From assembly GCA_041676645.1 (NCBI GenBank), contig JBAYRO010000015.1:1-51441 (forward strand): a DNA stretch of 51,441 nucleotides. Direction: 5' to 3'. The notes under the pieces were generated by a model that was not told the origin of the DNA, ran no database searches, and saw nothing but the letters and a program-made list of their open reading frames with translations. Below are positions 43,146 through 51,441 of the stretch, piece after piece. Both the position numbers and the translations under genes were made by a program. Positions within the stretch are counted from its first letter, which is position 1; every line of letters starts with the position of its first letter. Source of the DNA: JAMLIN01 sp041676645 (lineage in GTDB: Bacteria; Pseudomonadota; Gammaproteobacteria; Burkholderiales; Burkholderiaceae_E).

Positions 43146-44354
43146 TCAGGCGGCGTCTCCCGCCACCGGCCCGGTGAGCGCCCGCAGGATCGAATGGTTG
43201 CAGCGCTCCAGCGAGATCAGGGCGTCGTCGAGCATGCCGGTGAGCCGGGGATGAGGTCCCTGCTCGACGGCTTCGACGATGCGCAGGTAGGGCCGATAGG
43301 GGCCGTGCTGGCCGACCAGCGACTCGTGGACCCGATCGGGCAGCTTCAGCCGCGCGAGGAGTTCATCGAAGGGCTCGCTGAACATCTTGTCGAGGAGCGA
43401 GAACACGCCGAAGATGAACATCTCGTCGCGCGCCTCGGGGTCGATGTCGCCGACCAGGTGCTCGAGGAACAGTCCGCGTCGAAACGAGGCGAACATCACC
43501 GGCCGCAGGTTCGCGTTCTTGCTCGATGTGGACAGCAGCAGCGCCAGCCACTTCTTGAGCTTCCGGGTGCCCAGCATCATCAGCGCATGGCCGAAGGACT
43601 GGATCTCGACTCGCAGGCCGAAGGCGGGCGAGTTGATGTAGCGCAGCAGGCGGAACGCCAGGGCGGGATCCTGGCGCACCTCGGCTTCCATCGCATCGGC
43701 ATCCTCCTCGCGGTCGATCATGTGCAGCAGCCGCGACACCGTCATGAAATCGGGATTGGAAGAAGCCAGCCCGGCATGGTCGAGCGCATCCCGGAACGGC
43801 CAGCCGATCACGGCTTCCGCCCCGGTATCGAAGCACTTGCCCATCATCTCGATCGACTGAACGCCCGCCTGGGCATAGGGAATCGAGCGACGCGCTCCCG
43901 CCTGCCGCGCGTGCGCGATGTCCTCGTCGAGGCGCCGGTCCTCGTCGACGTGGATCAGGGCCAGCTTGAAGGCCGGCAACAGCGCGGGCGGCAGTTCGCG
44001 CGCGGGGCGCCCGCGCAGCACCAGGGTATGGCCGTGCCGGTGCAGCGCCTCGATCAGTTCGAGCCCGGCAGCATCACCGACGAGCCGTCCCGGAACCTCC
44101 AGCCAGAGCATCTCCGGCGCCTCGGCCGCGAGCAGGCCTTCGTCGGGAATGTCCTCGCCCAGGTCGAGGAGGACGGGCGTGGCCGAATCCGGCCAGAGCT
44201 GCCCGAGGGTTTCGCAGAGTCGGGAAGCCGACAGCGCACCGCCATTCCGGGTCATGAAGGACAGGCGAGTCGCGATCGCGTTGCGATTGCGACCAACGAT
44301 CGGCGCATAGCCGATCAGCGCATCGGCCAGGGGGGAACCGCTCACGGTGGTCAT
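43146..44354 (-). CDS. Degenerate EAL / HDOD domain regulator (YuxH-like)
   Basis: A 402-aa cytosolic regulator of the YuxH type. The N-terminal half (about 10-190) is an EAL-derived domain, recognisable from Y-A-P-I-V-G-R-N-R-N at the start, but without the E-A-L triad or metal ligands, so it should not hydrolyse c-di-GMP. The C-terminal half (about 195-375) is an HDOD domain (SRLLHMIDRE...DPALAFRLLRYINSPAFGL, then SFGHALMMLGTRKLKKWLALLL). The ATG at 44354 is 13 bp after the flgL stop, so it should be cotranscribed with the flagellar operon. HDOD proteins in other bacteria link signalling to motility; that role here is inferred. Confidence 0.88.
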   Translation of the reverse strand: MTTVSGSPLADALIGYAPIVGRNRNAIATRLSFMTRNGGALSASRLCETLGQLWPDSATPVLLDLGEDIPDEGLLAAEAPEMLWLEVPGRLVGDAAGLELIEALHRHGHTLVLRGRPARELPPALLPAFKLALIHVDEDRRLDEDIAHARQAGARRSIPYAQAGVQSIEMMGKCFDTGAEAVIGWPFRDALDHAGLASSNPDFMTVSRLLHMIDREEDADAMEAEVRQDPALAFRLLRYINSPAFGLRVEIQSFGHALMMLGTRKLKKWLALLLSTSSKNANLRPVMFASFRRGLFLEHLVGDIDPEARDEMFIFGVFSLLDKMFSEPFDELLARLKLPDRVHESLVGQHGPYRPYLRIVEAVEQGPHPRLTGMLDDALISLERCNHSILRALTGPVAGDAA

Positions 44355-44367
44355 CCAGATGCCAGCC

Positions 44368-45291
44368 TCAGCGAAGGTAATTGAAGAGCGAAGTCGAGGA
44401 GAGCTTCGAATAGGTCTGCATGGCCGCCTGCAGGCCGGTATGTACCTTGGCGAACTCCGAGATCGCGGCGGCGAAGTCGACATCGACGATGGCCGACAGG
44501 CGGGTCTGGGCATCGAGCTCACTGTTGTCGAGCGAACCCTCGACCTGGTCGATCATGCGCAACTGCGCGCCGACGTTCGTGCGCGCCAGGCTCATCGATC
44601 CGAGGCCGCTGTCGAGGCCGTCGATCGCCGCCTGCGCCGCCGCCCCGATATCGGCGGTCGTCGCGTCCGGATCCGAAAGCACCGCAATCGCCGCATCGAG
44701 CACATCGAAGATCGACTGCCGGCCGCCGGCCCCGTCGGGGACGGACATGAAGGTCGCGTGGCCATCGAGCGAGGTCGAGACCCGGGTATCCTGGCCCGTC
44801 TGCTGATTGCCCGGATCGGCGGTATAGCCGACCACGCCGGCGGTTTCCACGAACGGGGCGGTACGCGAGCCCTGGCCGCCGAAAACGAAAGCGCCGGCGC
44901 CGTCGCGGGTATTGGCGACCGACAGCAGCTCGGCGCGCAGGCCGCCGATCTGGCTGGCGATCGACGCCCGGTCGGCCGGTGTCAGGGTTGAATTGTTCGC
45001 CTGCAGTACCAGGTCCCGGGCGGTGTTGACGATGTCGGTGCCGGTCGCCAGCGCCGTATCGGCCTGCTGCAGGATCGTGCGGGCGAAGCCGACCATGCGG
45101 CGCTCGACATCGATCCTGGTGATCTCGCCCCTGACGCTTTCGGACTGGGCCGCGGCGACCGGATCGTCGGCGGCCCTGCCGGCCTTCCTGCCGGTCGCGA
45201 TCTGCGCCTGCAACTGCTGGAGCCGGGCCTGCTGGCTGTTCATCGACTGGATGGCACGATCGAAGGCGGTCGCGGTGGATGTGCGGGTCAT
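44368..45291 (-). CDS. flgL: Flagellar hook-filament junction protein FlgL (HAP3)
   Basis: FlgL forms the outer of the two junction layers between hook and filament. The 307-aa protein has the flagellin-like N-terminus (Q-S-M-N-S-Q-Q-A-R-L-Q-Q-L-Q-A-Q-I-A-T-G-R-K, then a D-D-P-V-A-A motif) and the typical C-terminal helix ending S-L-F-N-Y-L-R, which is diagnostic for FlgL. There is no signal peptide, as expected for a substrate of the flagellar export apparatus. An AAGGGAG seven bases before the ATG fixes the start. It follows flgK by 20 bp and precedes the EAL/HDOD gene by 13 bp. Confidence 0.95.
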   Translation of the reverse strand: MTRTSTATAFDRAIQSMNSQQARLQQLQAQIATGRKAGRAADDPVAAAQSESVRGEITRIDVERRMVGFARTILQQADTALATGTDIVNTARDLVLQANNSTLTPADRASIASQIGGLRAELLSVANTRDGAGAFVFGGQGSRTAPFVETAGVVGYTADPGNQQTGQDTRVSTSLDGHATFMSVPDGAGGRQSIFDVLDAAIAVLSDPDATTADIGAAAQAAIDGLDSGLGSMSLARTNVGAQLRMIDQVEGSLDNSELDAQTRLSAIVDVDFAAAISEFAKVHTGLQAAMQTYSKLSSTSLFNYLR

Positions 45292-45311
45292 GGCGATCTC
45301 CCTTCTTCCGA

Positions 45312-47189
45312 TCAGTTGGTGGCGTTGATCAGCGCGTCGAACATCTGCTGCGAAGTCGTGATGACCTTCGCCGCCGCCTGGTACGCCTGCTGGAACTGGA
45401 TCAGCCGCGCCGCTTCCTCGTCCAGGTTGACCCCCGATACCTCGTCGCGCGCGGTCGTCGCGCTCTCGCGCCAGGATGTCGATGCCCGCTGGCCGGCTTC
45501 CGCCGCCTGCGCGCGAGTGCCGATGCCGGCCACCAGCTCACCATAGCCGCCGGTCACCGTCCGGCCGCCAACGAGCTCCCGATCGGCCAGCCCGAGCAGC
45601 TGGGCGGCATTGCGGTTGTCGCTCGCCACATCGGCCGGCGGCGAGACCACGATGCTGTCGCCGGCGACCGGAGCGCCGTTCAGGACGAGATTCCAGCCAT
45701 TGAAGCTGACGGTATCACCCGGAACGTAGGGCACGCCCGTGGGATCGCCGGTTCCGGCGCCGCTCACCGAATAGGTTCCCGGACCGGTGAAGGTGATGGT
45801 CACCGGCGCAGCGGTCGCGGCATCGTTGTCGGTGATGCTGAAACCGGCTACCGAGACGGTTCCGGCATTGTCGACGCCGAGCTTGGGGGTGGCGGGCGCG
45901 GCGGCGGCCCAGTGGGCCGGATGGCCGAGCACCATGGAGAATCCGCCGGCCAACGCCGAGGCGCTGCGCAGGGTGTAGCGATCGCCCGCGGCCACGGTCC
46001 CGGCCCCGAGCGAGATCTCGAGGCCATCGATCTCGGCCGGCAGGTCCGCGAAGCTCGACAGCGCGCCGTCGGAAAGCCGCCGCAGCTGGTAGTTCGCGCC
46101 GTCATGGGTCAGCTCGTAGTCGCTCGCCCGCAGCTGCCCGCCGTCGACGACCCGGGCCGTGAACTCCGCATTGCCGGTGTTCGAGCCGGCGCCCAGGGAG
46201 TTCACCGCGCCGGTCCGAAAGACGTCCGCCCCGGCCATGCCGTTCTGGTCCAGGCCGAGCGACTGCTGGGTGTTGTAGGCGTATGCAATGGCGCCCGCCA
46301 GCTGGCCGAGCTGCCAGCGCGACTCCTGCAGGTCGCGGTTGCGGAACTCGAGCAGGCCGGCGATGCTGCCGCCCCCGAGCATCGCTTCGTTCATGCGGAC
46401 CGAGCGATCGCCGCTGACCAGCAGCAGCCGGGCGATCTCGGGATTCTGTGGATCATTCTCGATCGCGATGCTCGATGCGTTCGCACCGAGCACGAGCGCA
46501 TCGCCGGTGCCGGCGTACAGCGAGACGGTCTGGTCGTCGTTGATGTAGACGTTGACCCGGGCCAGCTTGCTGATCTCGTCGATCAGGTGATCTCGGCGAT
46601 CGAGCAGCTCGTTGGGCGAATGGCCACTGCCGTGCACGGAGGCGATCCGGTTGTTGATGCCGGCCAGTTCCCCGAGTTTCTGGTTGAGTTCGACCGCCTG
46701 CTGCCCGAGGCTGCGATCGACGTCCATGCCGATCTGCCCCATGCGATCGTCGGCCGCGGCGATCCGTTGCGCCAGGATGTTCGCCCGCTGCGCGAGGACC
46801 GACCGTGCCGCCGCATCGAAGGGGCGGTTGGTCAGGTCCGCCATGGCGGCGGTGAGCTCGTTGTACGCCGCCCCCACGCCATGGTCGCCATCGGCGAACA
46901 GGCGGTCGAGGCGCCCCAGCGCGCCGGCTCGCGCGCTGTCGGAGGCCTCGGCGGCCGTCGCGAGATGGATCTCGCGCGCGAGAAAATCGTTGTACTGGCG
47001 CTCGACCGTGACCACGTCGACGCCCCGGCCCATGAAGCCCGCGCCGCTGAAGCTCGTGGTCGCCTCGGCGAGGATGACGCGCTGGCGCGAATAGCCCGGC
47101 GTCGCGGCATTGGCGATGTTGTTGCCCGTCGTCTGCAGCTGGGCGTAGGCCGCCCGCAGGGCCGAGGAGCCGATCTCGAGTGCACCCAT
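45312..47189 (-). CDS. flgK: Flagellar hook-associated protein FlgK (HAP1)
   Basis: FlgK is the first hook-filament junction protein, polymerising on the hook tip after export. The 625 aa begin with the rod/hook N-terminal pattern (G-S-S-A-L-R-A-A-Y-A-Q-L-Q-T-T-G-N-N-I-A-N-A-A-T-P-G-Y-S-R-Q) and end with the matching C-terminal helix (V-N-L-D-E-E-A-A-R-L-I-Q-F-Q-Q-A-Y-Q-A-A-A-K-V-I). A variable Thr/Gly/Ala-rich outer domain occupies about 330-540. GGAG lies eight bases before the ATG. It is 12 bp after flgJ and 20 bp before flgL. Confidence 0.96.
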   Translation of the reverse strand: MGALEIGSSALRAAYAQLQTTGNNIANAATPGYSRQRVILAEATTSFSGAGFMGRGVDVVTVERQYNDFLAREIHLATAAEASDSARAGALGRLDRLFADGDHGVGAAYNELTAAMADLTNRPFDAAARSVLAQRANILAQRIAAADDRMGQIGMDVDRSLGQQAVELNQKLGELAGINNRIASVHGSGHSPNELLDRRDHLIDEISKLARVNVYINDDQTVSLYAGTGDALVLGANASSIAIENDPQNPEIARLLLVSGDRSVRMNEAMLGGGSIAGLLEFRNRDLQESRWQLGQLAGAIAYAYNTQQSLGLDQNGMAGADVFRTGAVNSLGAGSNTGNAEFTARVVDGGQLRASDYELTHDGANYQLRRLSDGALSSFADLPAEIDGLEISLGAGTVAAGDRYTLRSASALAGGFSMVLGHPAHWAAAAPATPKLGVDNAGTVSVAGFSITDNDAATAAPVTITFTGPGTYSVSGAGTGDPTGVPYVPGDTVSFNGWNLVLNGAPVAGDSIVVSPPADVASDNRNAAQLLGLADRELVGGRTVTGGYGELVAGIGTRAQAAEAGQRASTSWRESATTARDEVSGVNLDEEAARLIQFQQAYQAAAKVITTSQQMFDALINATN

Positions 47190-47201
47190 CAGGACTCTCC
47201 G

Positions 47202-48290
47202 TCAGATCTGCAGCCGGCGCAGTTCGATCGCGCGTTCGATCGTGCGCTCGAGCTTGCTGGCGTAGTTCGGGTCGGTGGCGTAGCCGGCGCGCTGCAGGCC
47301 GCTCGCGAAGGCCTCGGCGCTGTTGCCGGCCTTGACGACCTCGCCGTAGCGGCTGCTGCGCGTCATCAGGCGCGCCCAGTCGGTGAAGGCCTCCGCATAG
47401 GAGCCGTAGGCGCGGAAGGTTTCGACCGACTTGCGCGCCTTGCCGTCAATGTACTCGGTGGTCAGCACATCCACGGTCGGACCCGTCCAGCCACGACCCG
47501 CCTTGATGCCGAACAGGTTGTGCGCCGCGCGGCCATCGGGATGTCGCATCTCGGCGCGGCCCCAGCCGGATTCGAGCGCCGCCTGGCCGACGATGAACTC
47601 TGCCCGGACACCGGTGGCGCGTTGGGCGGCCTGGGCATGGGGGTACATCCGCTCGACGAAGTCGACCTGCACCGGAGAAGCGCCGCCCCGGCCGCTCGCG
47701 CCGCGCGCGGCCCGTCCGGCGCCCGCCGTGGCATCGGCCCCGGCGATGCCGGTGCGCCCCGCATCGGTACCGGTCCGGCCCAGGGCGCCCGCCAGCACGC
47801 CGGGCAGGCCGCCCACCGTCGAGATCGCGGCCATCGAGGGCGCGAGCATGGTTCGCCGCAGGCCGGGCGAAAGCGGGGCTTCGCCCGGGCGTCCCGGGCC
47901 GGCCGCGAGCCCGCCGTCCCCGGCGGCGGCCGCCGGAACCCCCGATGCCGGGAGGCCCCGCGAGGCTTGCTGCCCATCTTCGGGCGGCTGCCCGCCTTCG
48001 ATGTGCCGGCTCAGCTGGCGCACCAGGACGTCGGCCAGCCCACCGGGCCGGCCACCGACCGACTGGGCCAGCTGGCTGTCGAGCATGCTCTCGTAGGTCG
48101 ACTGTCCGGGCCCGTCGAGCAGCCCGCTGCGTGGAATCGCCTCGCGCATGCTCTTCAACATCTGCTGCATGAAGAGCGCCTCGAACTGCGCTGCGGCCTC
48201 GCGTATCGCCTGCCGGGGGTCGGCCGAGGCCTGCTGCCGCAGCCGGGAGAGGGCCCCCGCATCCACGGCCAGGCCAGCGACTTCCCGCAT
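47202..48290 (-). CDS. flgJ: Peptidoglycan hydrolase FlgJ
   Basis: FlgJ is the rod cap and, in beta- and gammaproteobacteria, also the muramidase/glucosaminidase that opens peptidoglycan for the rod. The 362 aa comprise a rod-binding domain (about 20-115: A-A-Q-F-E-A-L-F-M-Q-Q-M-L-K-S-M-R), a long Gly/Ala/Pro-rich linker (115-210), and a glucosaminidase domain (215-350: G-V-R-A-E-F-I-V-G-Q-A-A-L-E-S-G-W-G, with the catalytic Glu in A-L-E-S). It shares one base with flgI (TGATG) and is 12 bp before flgK. The linker is longer than in E. coli FlgJ. Confidence 0.95.
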   Translation of the reverse strand: MREVAGLAVDAGALSRLRQQASADPRQAIREAAAQFEALFMQQMLKSMREAIPRSGLLDGPGQSTYESMLDSQLAQSVGGRPGGLADVLVRQLSRHIEGGQPPEDGQQASRGLPASGVPAAAAGDGGLAAGPGRPGEAPLSPGLRRTMLAPSMAAISTVGGLPGVLAGALGRTGTDAGRTGIAGADATAGAGRAARGASGRGGASPVQVDFVERMYPHAQAAQRATGVRAEFIVGQAALESGWGRAEMRHPDGRAAHNLFGIKAGRGWTGPTVDVLTTEYIDGKARKSVETFRAYGSYAEAFTDWARLMTRSSRYGEVVKAGNSAEAFASGLQRAGYATDPNYASKLERTIERAIELRRLQI

Positions 48291-49453
48291 CAGATGATCT
48301 CCAGTTCCGCCTTCAGGCTGCCGGCCGCCTTGAGGGCCTGCAGGATCGCGATCAGGTCCTGGGCGCTGGCGCCGAGCGCATTGAGCGCCTTGACGACATC
48401 GGACAGCCGGGCCGCCCCGGGCAGGACCATCAGGGCCCCACCCTCCTGCCGGATCGTGATGTCCGACATTTCGGCCGCAACCGTGGAACCTTGAGAGAAA
48501 GGATTGGGCTGGCTCACCATCGGAGTGGAGCTGATCGTCACCGACAGGTTGCCGTGGGCGACCGCCGACGCCTCCAGGCTCACGGCCTGGTTCATCACCA
48601 CCGATCCGGTCCGGGCGTTCACGATGACCTTCGCGACCGGCGGCCCGGCGATCACGTCGATCAGCTCCAGCTCGGCCATGAAGCCGACCCGGCGCGCGGG
48701 ATCCTCGGGCAGGCGGACCCGGATCACGCGCGGATCCAGGGCATGGGCGACGGCGCCGCCAGCGGCGAGCTGGCCGAAACGGGCGTTGACCGCGTCGGCG
48801 ACCCGCTGGGCGGTGGAGAAGTCGGTCGCCTCGAGCTCGAGATGGATGAACTCACCCTCCAGGATCCGGTTCGGAACCGCCCTTTCAACCGTCGCCCCGC
48901 CCGGCACCCGGCCGGCGCTCAGGTGATTGATCGTGACCTGGCTGCCGCCGGCGGCGGCCCCTGCCCCGCCGACCACGATGTTGCCCTGGGCCATCGCATA
49001 GATCTCCCCATCGGCGCCCCGCAGGGGAGTCAGCAGCAGCGTGCCCCCGCGCAGGCTCTTGGCGTTGCCGAGCGAGGAAACCGTGATGTCGATCTGCTGT
49101 CCGGGCTGGGCGTAGGCCGGCAGCTGGGCGGTCACCATCACCGCAGCCGAGTTCCGCAGCTGCGGCGTGATGCCCGGCGGCAGCACGATGCCCAGCTGCG
49201 AGAGCATCGACTGCATGCTCTGCACGGTGAACGGGGCCTGGGTGCTCTGGTCGCCGGAGCCATCGAGCCCGACCATCAGGCCATAGCCGATCAGCTGGTT
49301 GGAGCGCACCCCCTGTACGGTGGCGAGCTCCTTGATGCGCTCGGCGCTGGCCGGGGCGACGCCGATGCCCAGGACAAGGGCGAGCGCAGCCAGCAGGAGA
49401 CGGCCGGTCGGGCGGAAGGCGCGCGGGCCCTGGCGGAAGCTGTCGAGGATCAT
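48290..49453 (-). CDS. flgI: Flagellar P-ring protein FlgI
   Basis: FlgI forms the periplasmic P-ring, the bushing around the rod in the peptidoglycan layer. The 387-aa precursor has a Sec signal peptide (about 1-37: R-L-L-L-A-A-L-A-L-V-L-G-I-G-V-A-P-A-S-A). The FlgI hallmark I-K-E-L-A-T-V-Q-G-V-R-S-N-Q-L-I-G-Y-G-L follows, then V-G-L-D-G-S-G-D and a C-terminal L-G-A-S-x-x-D-L-I-A-I-L-Q-A-L-K-A-A-G. I start at the ATG at 49453 for the signal peptide, although the frame extends 153 bp further into flgH. It overlaps flgJ by one base and follows flgH by 25 bp. Confidence 0.96.
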   Translation of the reverse strand: MILDSFRQGPRAFRPTGRLLLAALALVLGIGVAPASAERIKELATVQGVRSNQLIGYGLMVGLDGSGDQSTQAPFTVQSMQSMLSQLGIVLPPGITPQLRNSAAVMVTAQLPAYAQPGQQIDITVSSLGNAKSLRGGTLLLTPLRGADGEIYAMAQGNIVVGGAGAAAGGSQVTINHLSAGRVPGGATVERAVPNRILEGEFIHLELEATDFSTAQRVADAVNARFGQLAAGGAVAHALDPRVIRVRLPEDPARRVGFMAELELIDVIAGPPVAKVIVNARTGSVVMNQAVSLEASAVAHGNLSVTISSTPMVSQPNPFSQGSTVAAEMSDITIRQEGGALMVLPGAARLSDVVKALNALGASAQDLIAILQALKAAGSLKAELEII

Positions 49454-49478
49454 GTTCGGACTCCGGGATGCTCGATAC

Positions 49479-50186
49479 TCAGATCGGCAGCCAGCTGAGG
49501 AAGAAACGCGACAGCCAGCCCACGGTCTGGGCGCGGTCGACGTCGCCGCGACCGCGGAACTCCACCCGCGCATCGGCCACCTTGTTCGAGGGCACGCGGT
49601 TGTCACCCTGGATGCTCTGCGGGGGCACGACGCCCGAGAAGCGCAGCACGTCGACGTTCTGGTTCACGCCCACCTGCTTCTCGCCCGAGACGAGCAGGTT
49701 GCCGTTGGGAAGGACCTCGACCACCGTGACCGTGATGGTGCCGGTCAGCATGTTGTCCGAGCCGGTCTCGCCCCTGCCCTCGAAGGTGTTCGAGGATTCG
49801 CCCTCCAGGCGGAGGCGGTCGAGCCGGCTCGAGCGCACGAAGGGCAAGGCGGTGACCGAGCCACCGACCGATCCCGAGCGGTCGACCGTACTCGATGCGC
49901 TCTGGCGAGCGGAAGTCTTCTCGACGAGGTCTATCGTCAGCAGGTCGCCGACATGTCGCGCCCGCCGATCCTCGAAGAGCGGCCGATAGGTGGCGACCTG
50001 GAAGATCGCGCCGTTGGCGACCACGGGCGGCGGCTGGCGCGAGGCGGCGACCGCGACGCTCGGCTCGGCGCGCGCCGAGGTCGGTTCGTGGACGGCGACC
50101 TGCGGGGTCTGCATCGACGAGCAGCCGGCAAGCAGCACGGCGGCCAGGACGACGAGACGGGCGAGGATGGAGCGGGTGGCGGACAT
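49479..50186 (-). CDS. flgH: Flagellar L-ring lipoprotein FlgH
   Basis: FlgH builds the outer-membrane L-ring. The 235-aa precursor is a lipoprotein: a short signal peptide ends in the lipobox L-A-G-C with the acylated Cys22. The mature part shows the family's G-A-I-F segment, the D-R-R-A-R-x-V-G-D-L-L-T-I strand, and the late G-x-V-x-P-x-x-I-x-x-D-N-x-V-x-S motif near 195-212. It ends S-W-L-P-I. Distances of 14 bp to flgG and 25 bp to flgI place it within the flgFGHIJKL operon. Confidence 0.96.
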   Translation of the reverse strand: MSATRSILARLVVLAAVLLAGCSSMQTPQVAVHEPTSARAEPSVAVAASRQPPPVVANGAIFQVATYRPLFEDRRARHVGDLLTIDLVEKTSARQSASSTVDRSGSVGGSVTALPFVRSSRLDRLRLEGESSNTFEGRGETGSDNMLTGTITVTVVEVLPNGNLLVSGEKQVGVNQNVDVLRFSGVVPPQSIQGDNRVPSNKVADARVEFRGRGDVDRAQTVGWLSRFFLSWLPI

Positions 50187-50200
50187 GGCGCGGGCCGGGG

Positions 50201-50983
50201 TCAGAGTTGCGTGAGGCGCGCCAGCATCTGGTCGCTGGTCTGGATCGCCTTGGAGTTGATCTCGTAGGCGCGCTGGGTCTGGATCATCGCCACCAGTTCC
50301 TCGACGACATTGACGTTCGAGGTCTCGACGTAGCCCTGGCTCAGTTCGCCGGCACCGTTGATGCCGGGCTGGCCGATGATCGGGGTGCCCGAAGCGGCGG
50401 TCTCGGTGAACAGGTTCTGGCCGCGGGGATCGAGACCGGCCGGATTGACGAAGGTGGCGAGCTGGATCTGGCCCATCTGCACCGGCATCGCCTGGCCGGA
50501 GACCTGGGCGGAGATGATGCCGTCCACCCCGATGGTGATGCTCTGGGTATTGGGGGGCAAGGCCACCGGCGGCGACAGCGGATAGCCGTTGGGCGTCACG
50601 AGCTGGCCCTCGGCATCGATCCGGAAGGAGCCGTCGCGGGTATACGCCTCGGTACCGTCGGGCAGCTGTATCGGGAAGAAGCCGTTGCCGTTGATCGCCA
50701 GATCGAGCTGGTTGCCGGTCTGCTGGAGGTTGCCCTGGGTGAAGATCCGGCTGGTGGCCACCGGTCGAACGCCGGTACCGATCTGCAGGCCGGTGGGCAG
50801 CATGGTCTGCTGGGTCGACTGGCCGCCGGCCTGTCGCATGTTCTGGTAGAGCATGTCCTCGAACACCGCATGCGAGCGCTTGTAGCCGTTGGTGGCCACG
50901 TTCGCGAGGTTGTGCGAGATGGTGTCGAGCTGCGTCTGCTGCGCATCGAGCCCGGTCTTGGCGATCCAGAGTGATCGAATCAT
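50201..50983 (-). CDS. flgG: Flagellar distal rod protein FlgG
   Basis: FlgG forms the distal rod that passes through the P- and L-rings. The 260 aa carry the rod N-terminus (R-S-L-W-I-A-K-T-G-L-D-A-Q-Q-T-Q-L-D-T-I) followed by S-H-N-L-A-N-V-A-T-N-G-Y-K-R and an L-Y-Q-N-M-R-Q-A-G-G stretch specific to FlgG. It ends in the conserved V-N-V-V-E-E-L-V-A-M-I-Q-T-Q-R-A-Y-E-I-N-S-K. GGAAG lies five to nine bases before the ATG. It is 26 bp after flgF. Confidence 0.97.
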   Translation of the reverse strand: MIRSLWIAKTGLDAQQTQLDTISHNLANVATNGYKRSHAVFEDMLYQNMRQAGGQSTQQTMLPTGLQIGTGVRPVATSRIFTQGNLQQTGNQLDLAINGNGFFPIQLPDGTEAYTRDGSFRIDAEGQLVTPNGYPLSPPVALPPNTQSITIGVDGIISAQVSGQAMPVQMGQIQLATFVNPAGLDPRGQNLFTETAASGTPIIGQPGINGAGELSQGYVETSNVNVVEELVAMIQTQRAYEINSKAIQTSDQMLARLTQL

Positions 50984-51009
50984 GGCTGCTTCCTCCTTCC
51001 CTCGATGCT

Positions 51010-51441
51010 TCAGCCGCCGCTGCCCAGCAGCTGTGCCGCCCGCTGGTCGTTGGTCTCGGCGTTGCGCATCAACTGCATCTGCATCTCGAACTGGCGCGCC
51101 AGCTGGATCATCCCGACCATCGACTCGACCACGTTGACATTGCTGCCCTCGAGGGCGCCGTCGACGACGGTGACCTGCGGATCCTCGATTGGCGGCATGC
51201 CGTCCCGGGTCCGGACCAGGCCGTCGTCGCCCTTGACGAGATCGCCGGGCGACGGGTTGACCAGGCGCAGGCGGCCGACCTGGACCGGGGCCTCGTTGCC
51301 GGTCCGGGCGCTGATGGTGCCGTCGGTGCCGATCAGCACCTGGCTGTTGGGCGGAATCATGATCGGCCCGGCGTCGCCGACCACCGGCATGCCGCGGCGG
51401 GTCATCAGCACGCCGTCGGCATCCACCTCGAACGCACCGTC
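51010..51441 (-). CDS. flgF: Flagellar proximal rod protein FlgF (partial)
   Basis: The C-terminal 143 residues of FlgF, a proximal rod subunit; the 5' part lies beyond the window edge. Visible landmarks are D-G-A-F-E-V-D-A-D-G-V-L-M-T-R-R-G at the truncated end, the P-P-N-S-Q-V-L-I-G-T-D-G-T-I-S-A segment, and the C-terminal rod helix (N-V-N-V-V-E-S-M-V-G-M-I-Q-L-A-R-Q-F-E-M-Q-M). The last two-thirds of that helix differ from FlgG (ARQFEMQ instead of QRAYEIN), which identifies FlgF. It is the first visible gene of the flgF-flgL series. Confidence 0.95.
   Translation of the reverse strand, partial: DGAFEVDADGVLMTRRGMPVVGDAGPIMIPPNSQVLIGTDGTISARTGNEAPVQVGRLRLVNPSPGDLVKGDDGLVRTRDGMPPIEDPQVTVVDGALEGSNVNVVESMVGMIQLARQFEMQMQLMRNAETNDQRAAQLLGSGG

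Overview
The window is about 51 kb of GC-rich chromosomal DNA that reads as a betaproteobacterium, most likely Burkholderiales. The pointers are a DUF3460 gene directly in front of scpA, a PHA phasin, a short SWIB protein with a histone-H1-like Ala/Lys/Pro tail, full-length argA beside yggX and hrpA, and the nudix-aat-bpt-pyrD gene order. Nearly every gene belongs to a recognisable housekeeping or flagellar family. I found no rRNA, CRISPR array, insertion sequence, prophage or attachment site.

Layout. 0-9 kb: an Mrp/ApbC iron-sulfur carrier (-) diverges from metG (+), followed by a SulP anion transporter, a two-repeat BamE-like protein (-), DUF3460-scpA (+, overlapping), murB, yaaA (-) and an orphan PIN-domain protein. 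9-13.4 kb: a membrane GGDEF-EAL protein (-) diverges from a LysR regulator across a perfect TTC-N11-GAA dyad, then a SWIB/H1-like protein with a strong terminator. 13.6-24.9 kb: a long minus-strand information-processing cluster that in transcription order is initiator tRNA-fMet, scpB, rluB, rimP, nusA, infB, rbfA, truB, typA. The tRNA has its own promoter, and rimP is preceded by a 398-bp leader with a -10 element and an attenuator-like hairpin. 25-28.9 kb: nudix, aat, bpt and pyrD, mostly overlapping, then an IclR regulator behind its own promoter. 29-34.8 kb: a PBP7-like endopeptidase with a very basic linker (-), a phasin with promoter and terminator (+), and an EI24/CysZ-like, gamma-glutamyltransferase, CinA-like operon (-). 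34.8-43.1 kb: a small protein resembling a degenerate class III cyclase domain, hrpA (-), argA-yggX (+), an accessory-looking AAA/DUF4143 ATPase (-) and rpiA (-). 43.1-51.4 kb: the flagellar set flgF (cut by the window edge), flgG, flgH, flgI, flgJ, flgK, flgL (-), ending in a degenerate EAL/HDOD regulator 13 bp after flgL.

How they work together. The central cluster couples translation initiation (tRNA-fMet, IF2), ribosome maturation (RimP, RbfA, TypA), RNA modification (RluB, TruB), transcription elongation (NusA) and chromosome condensation (ScpB; ScpA lies about 18 kb away). Aat and Bpt supply N-degron tagging. EI24/CysZ-like plus GGT suggests sulfur or glutathione salvage. The flagellar genes encode the distal rod, rings and hook-filament junction.

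I do not see an obviously new multi-gene system. The items I consider most worth checking are the LysR dyad with its degenerate GGDEF-EAL partner, the rimP leader attenuator, a probably leaderless argA, the cyclase-like orphan next to hrpA, and the inverted repeat in front of the DUF4143 ATPase.
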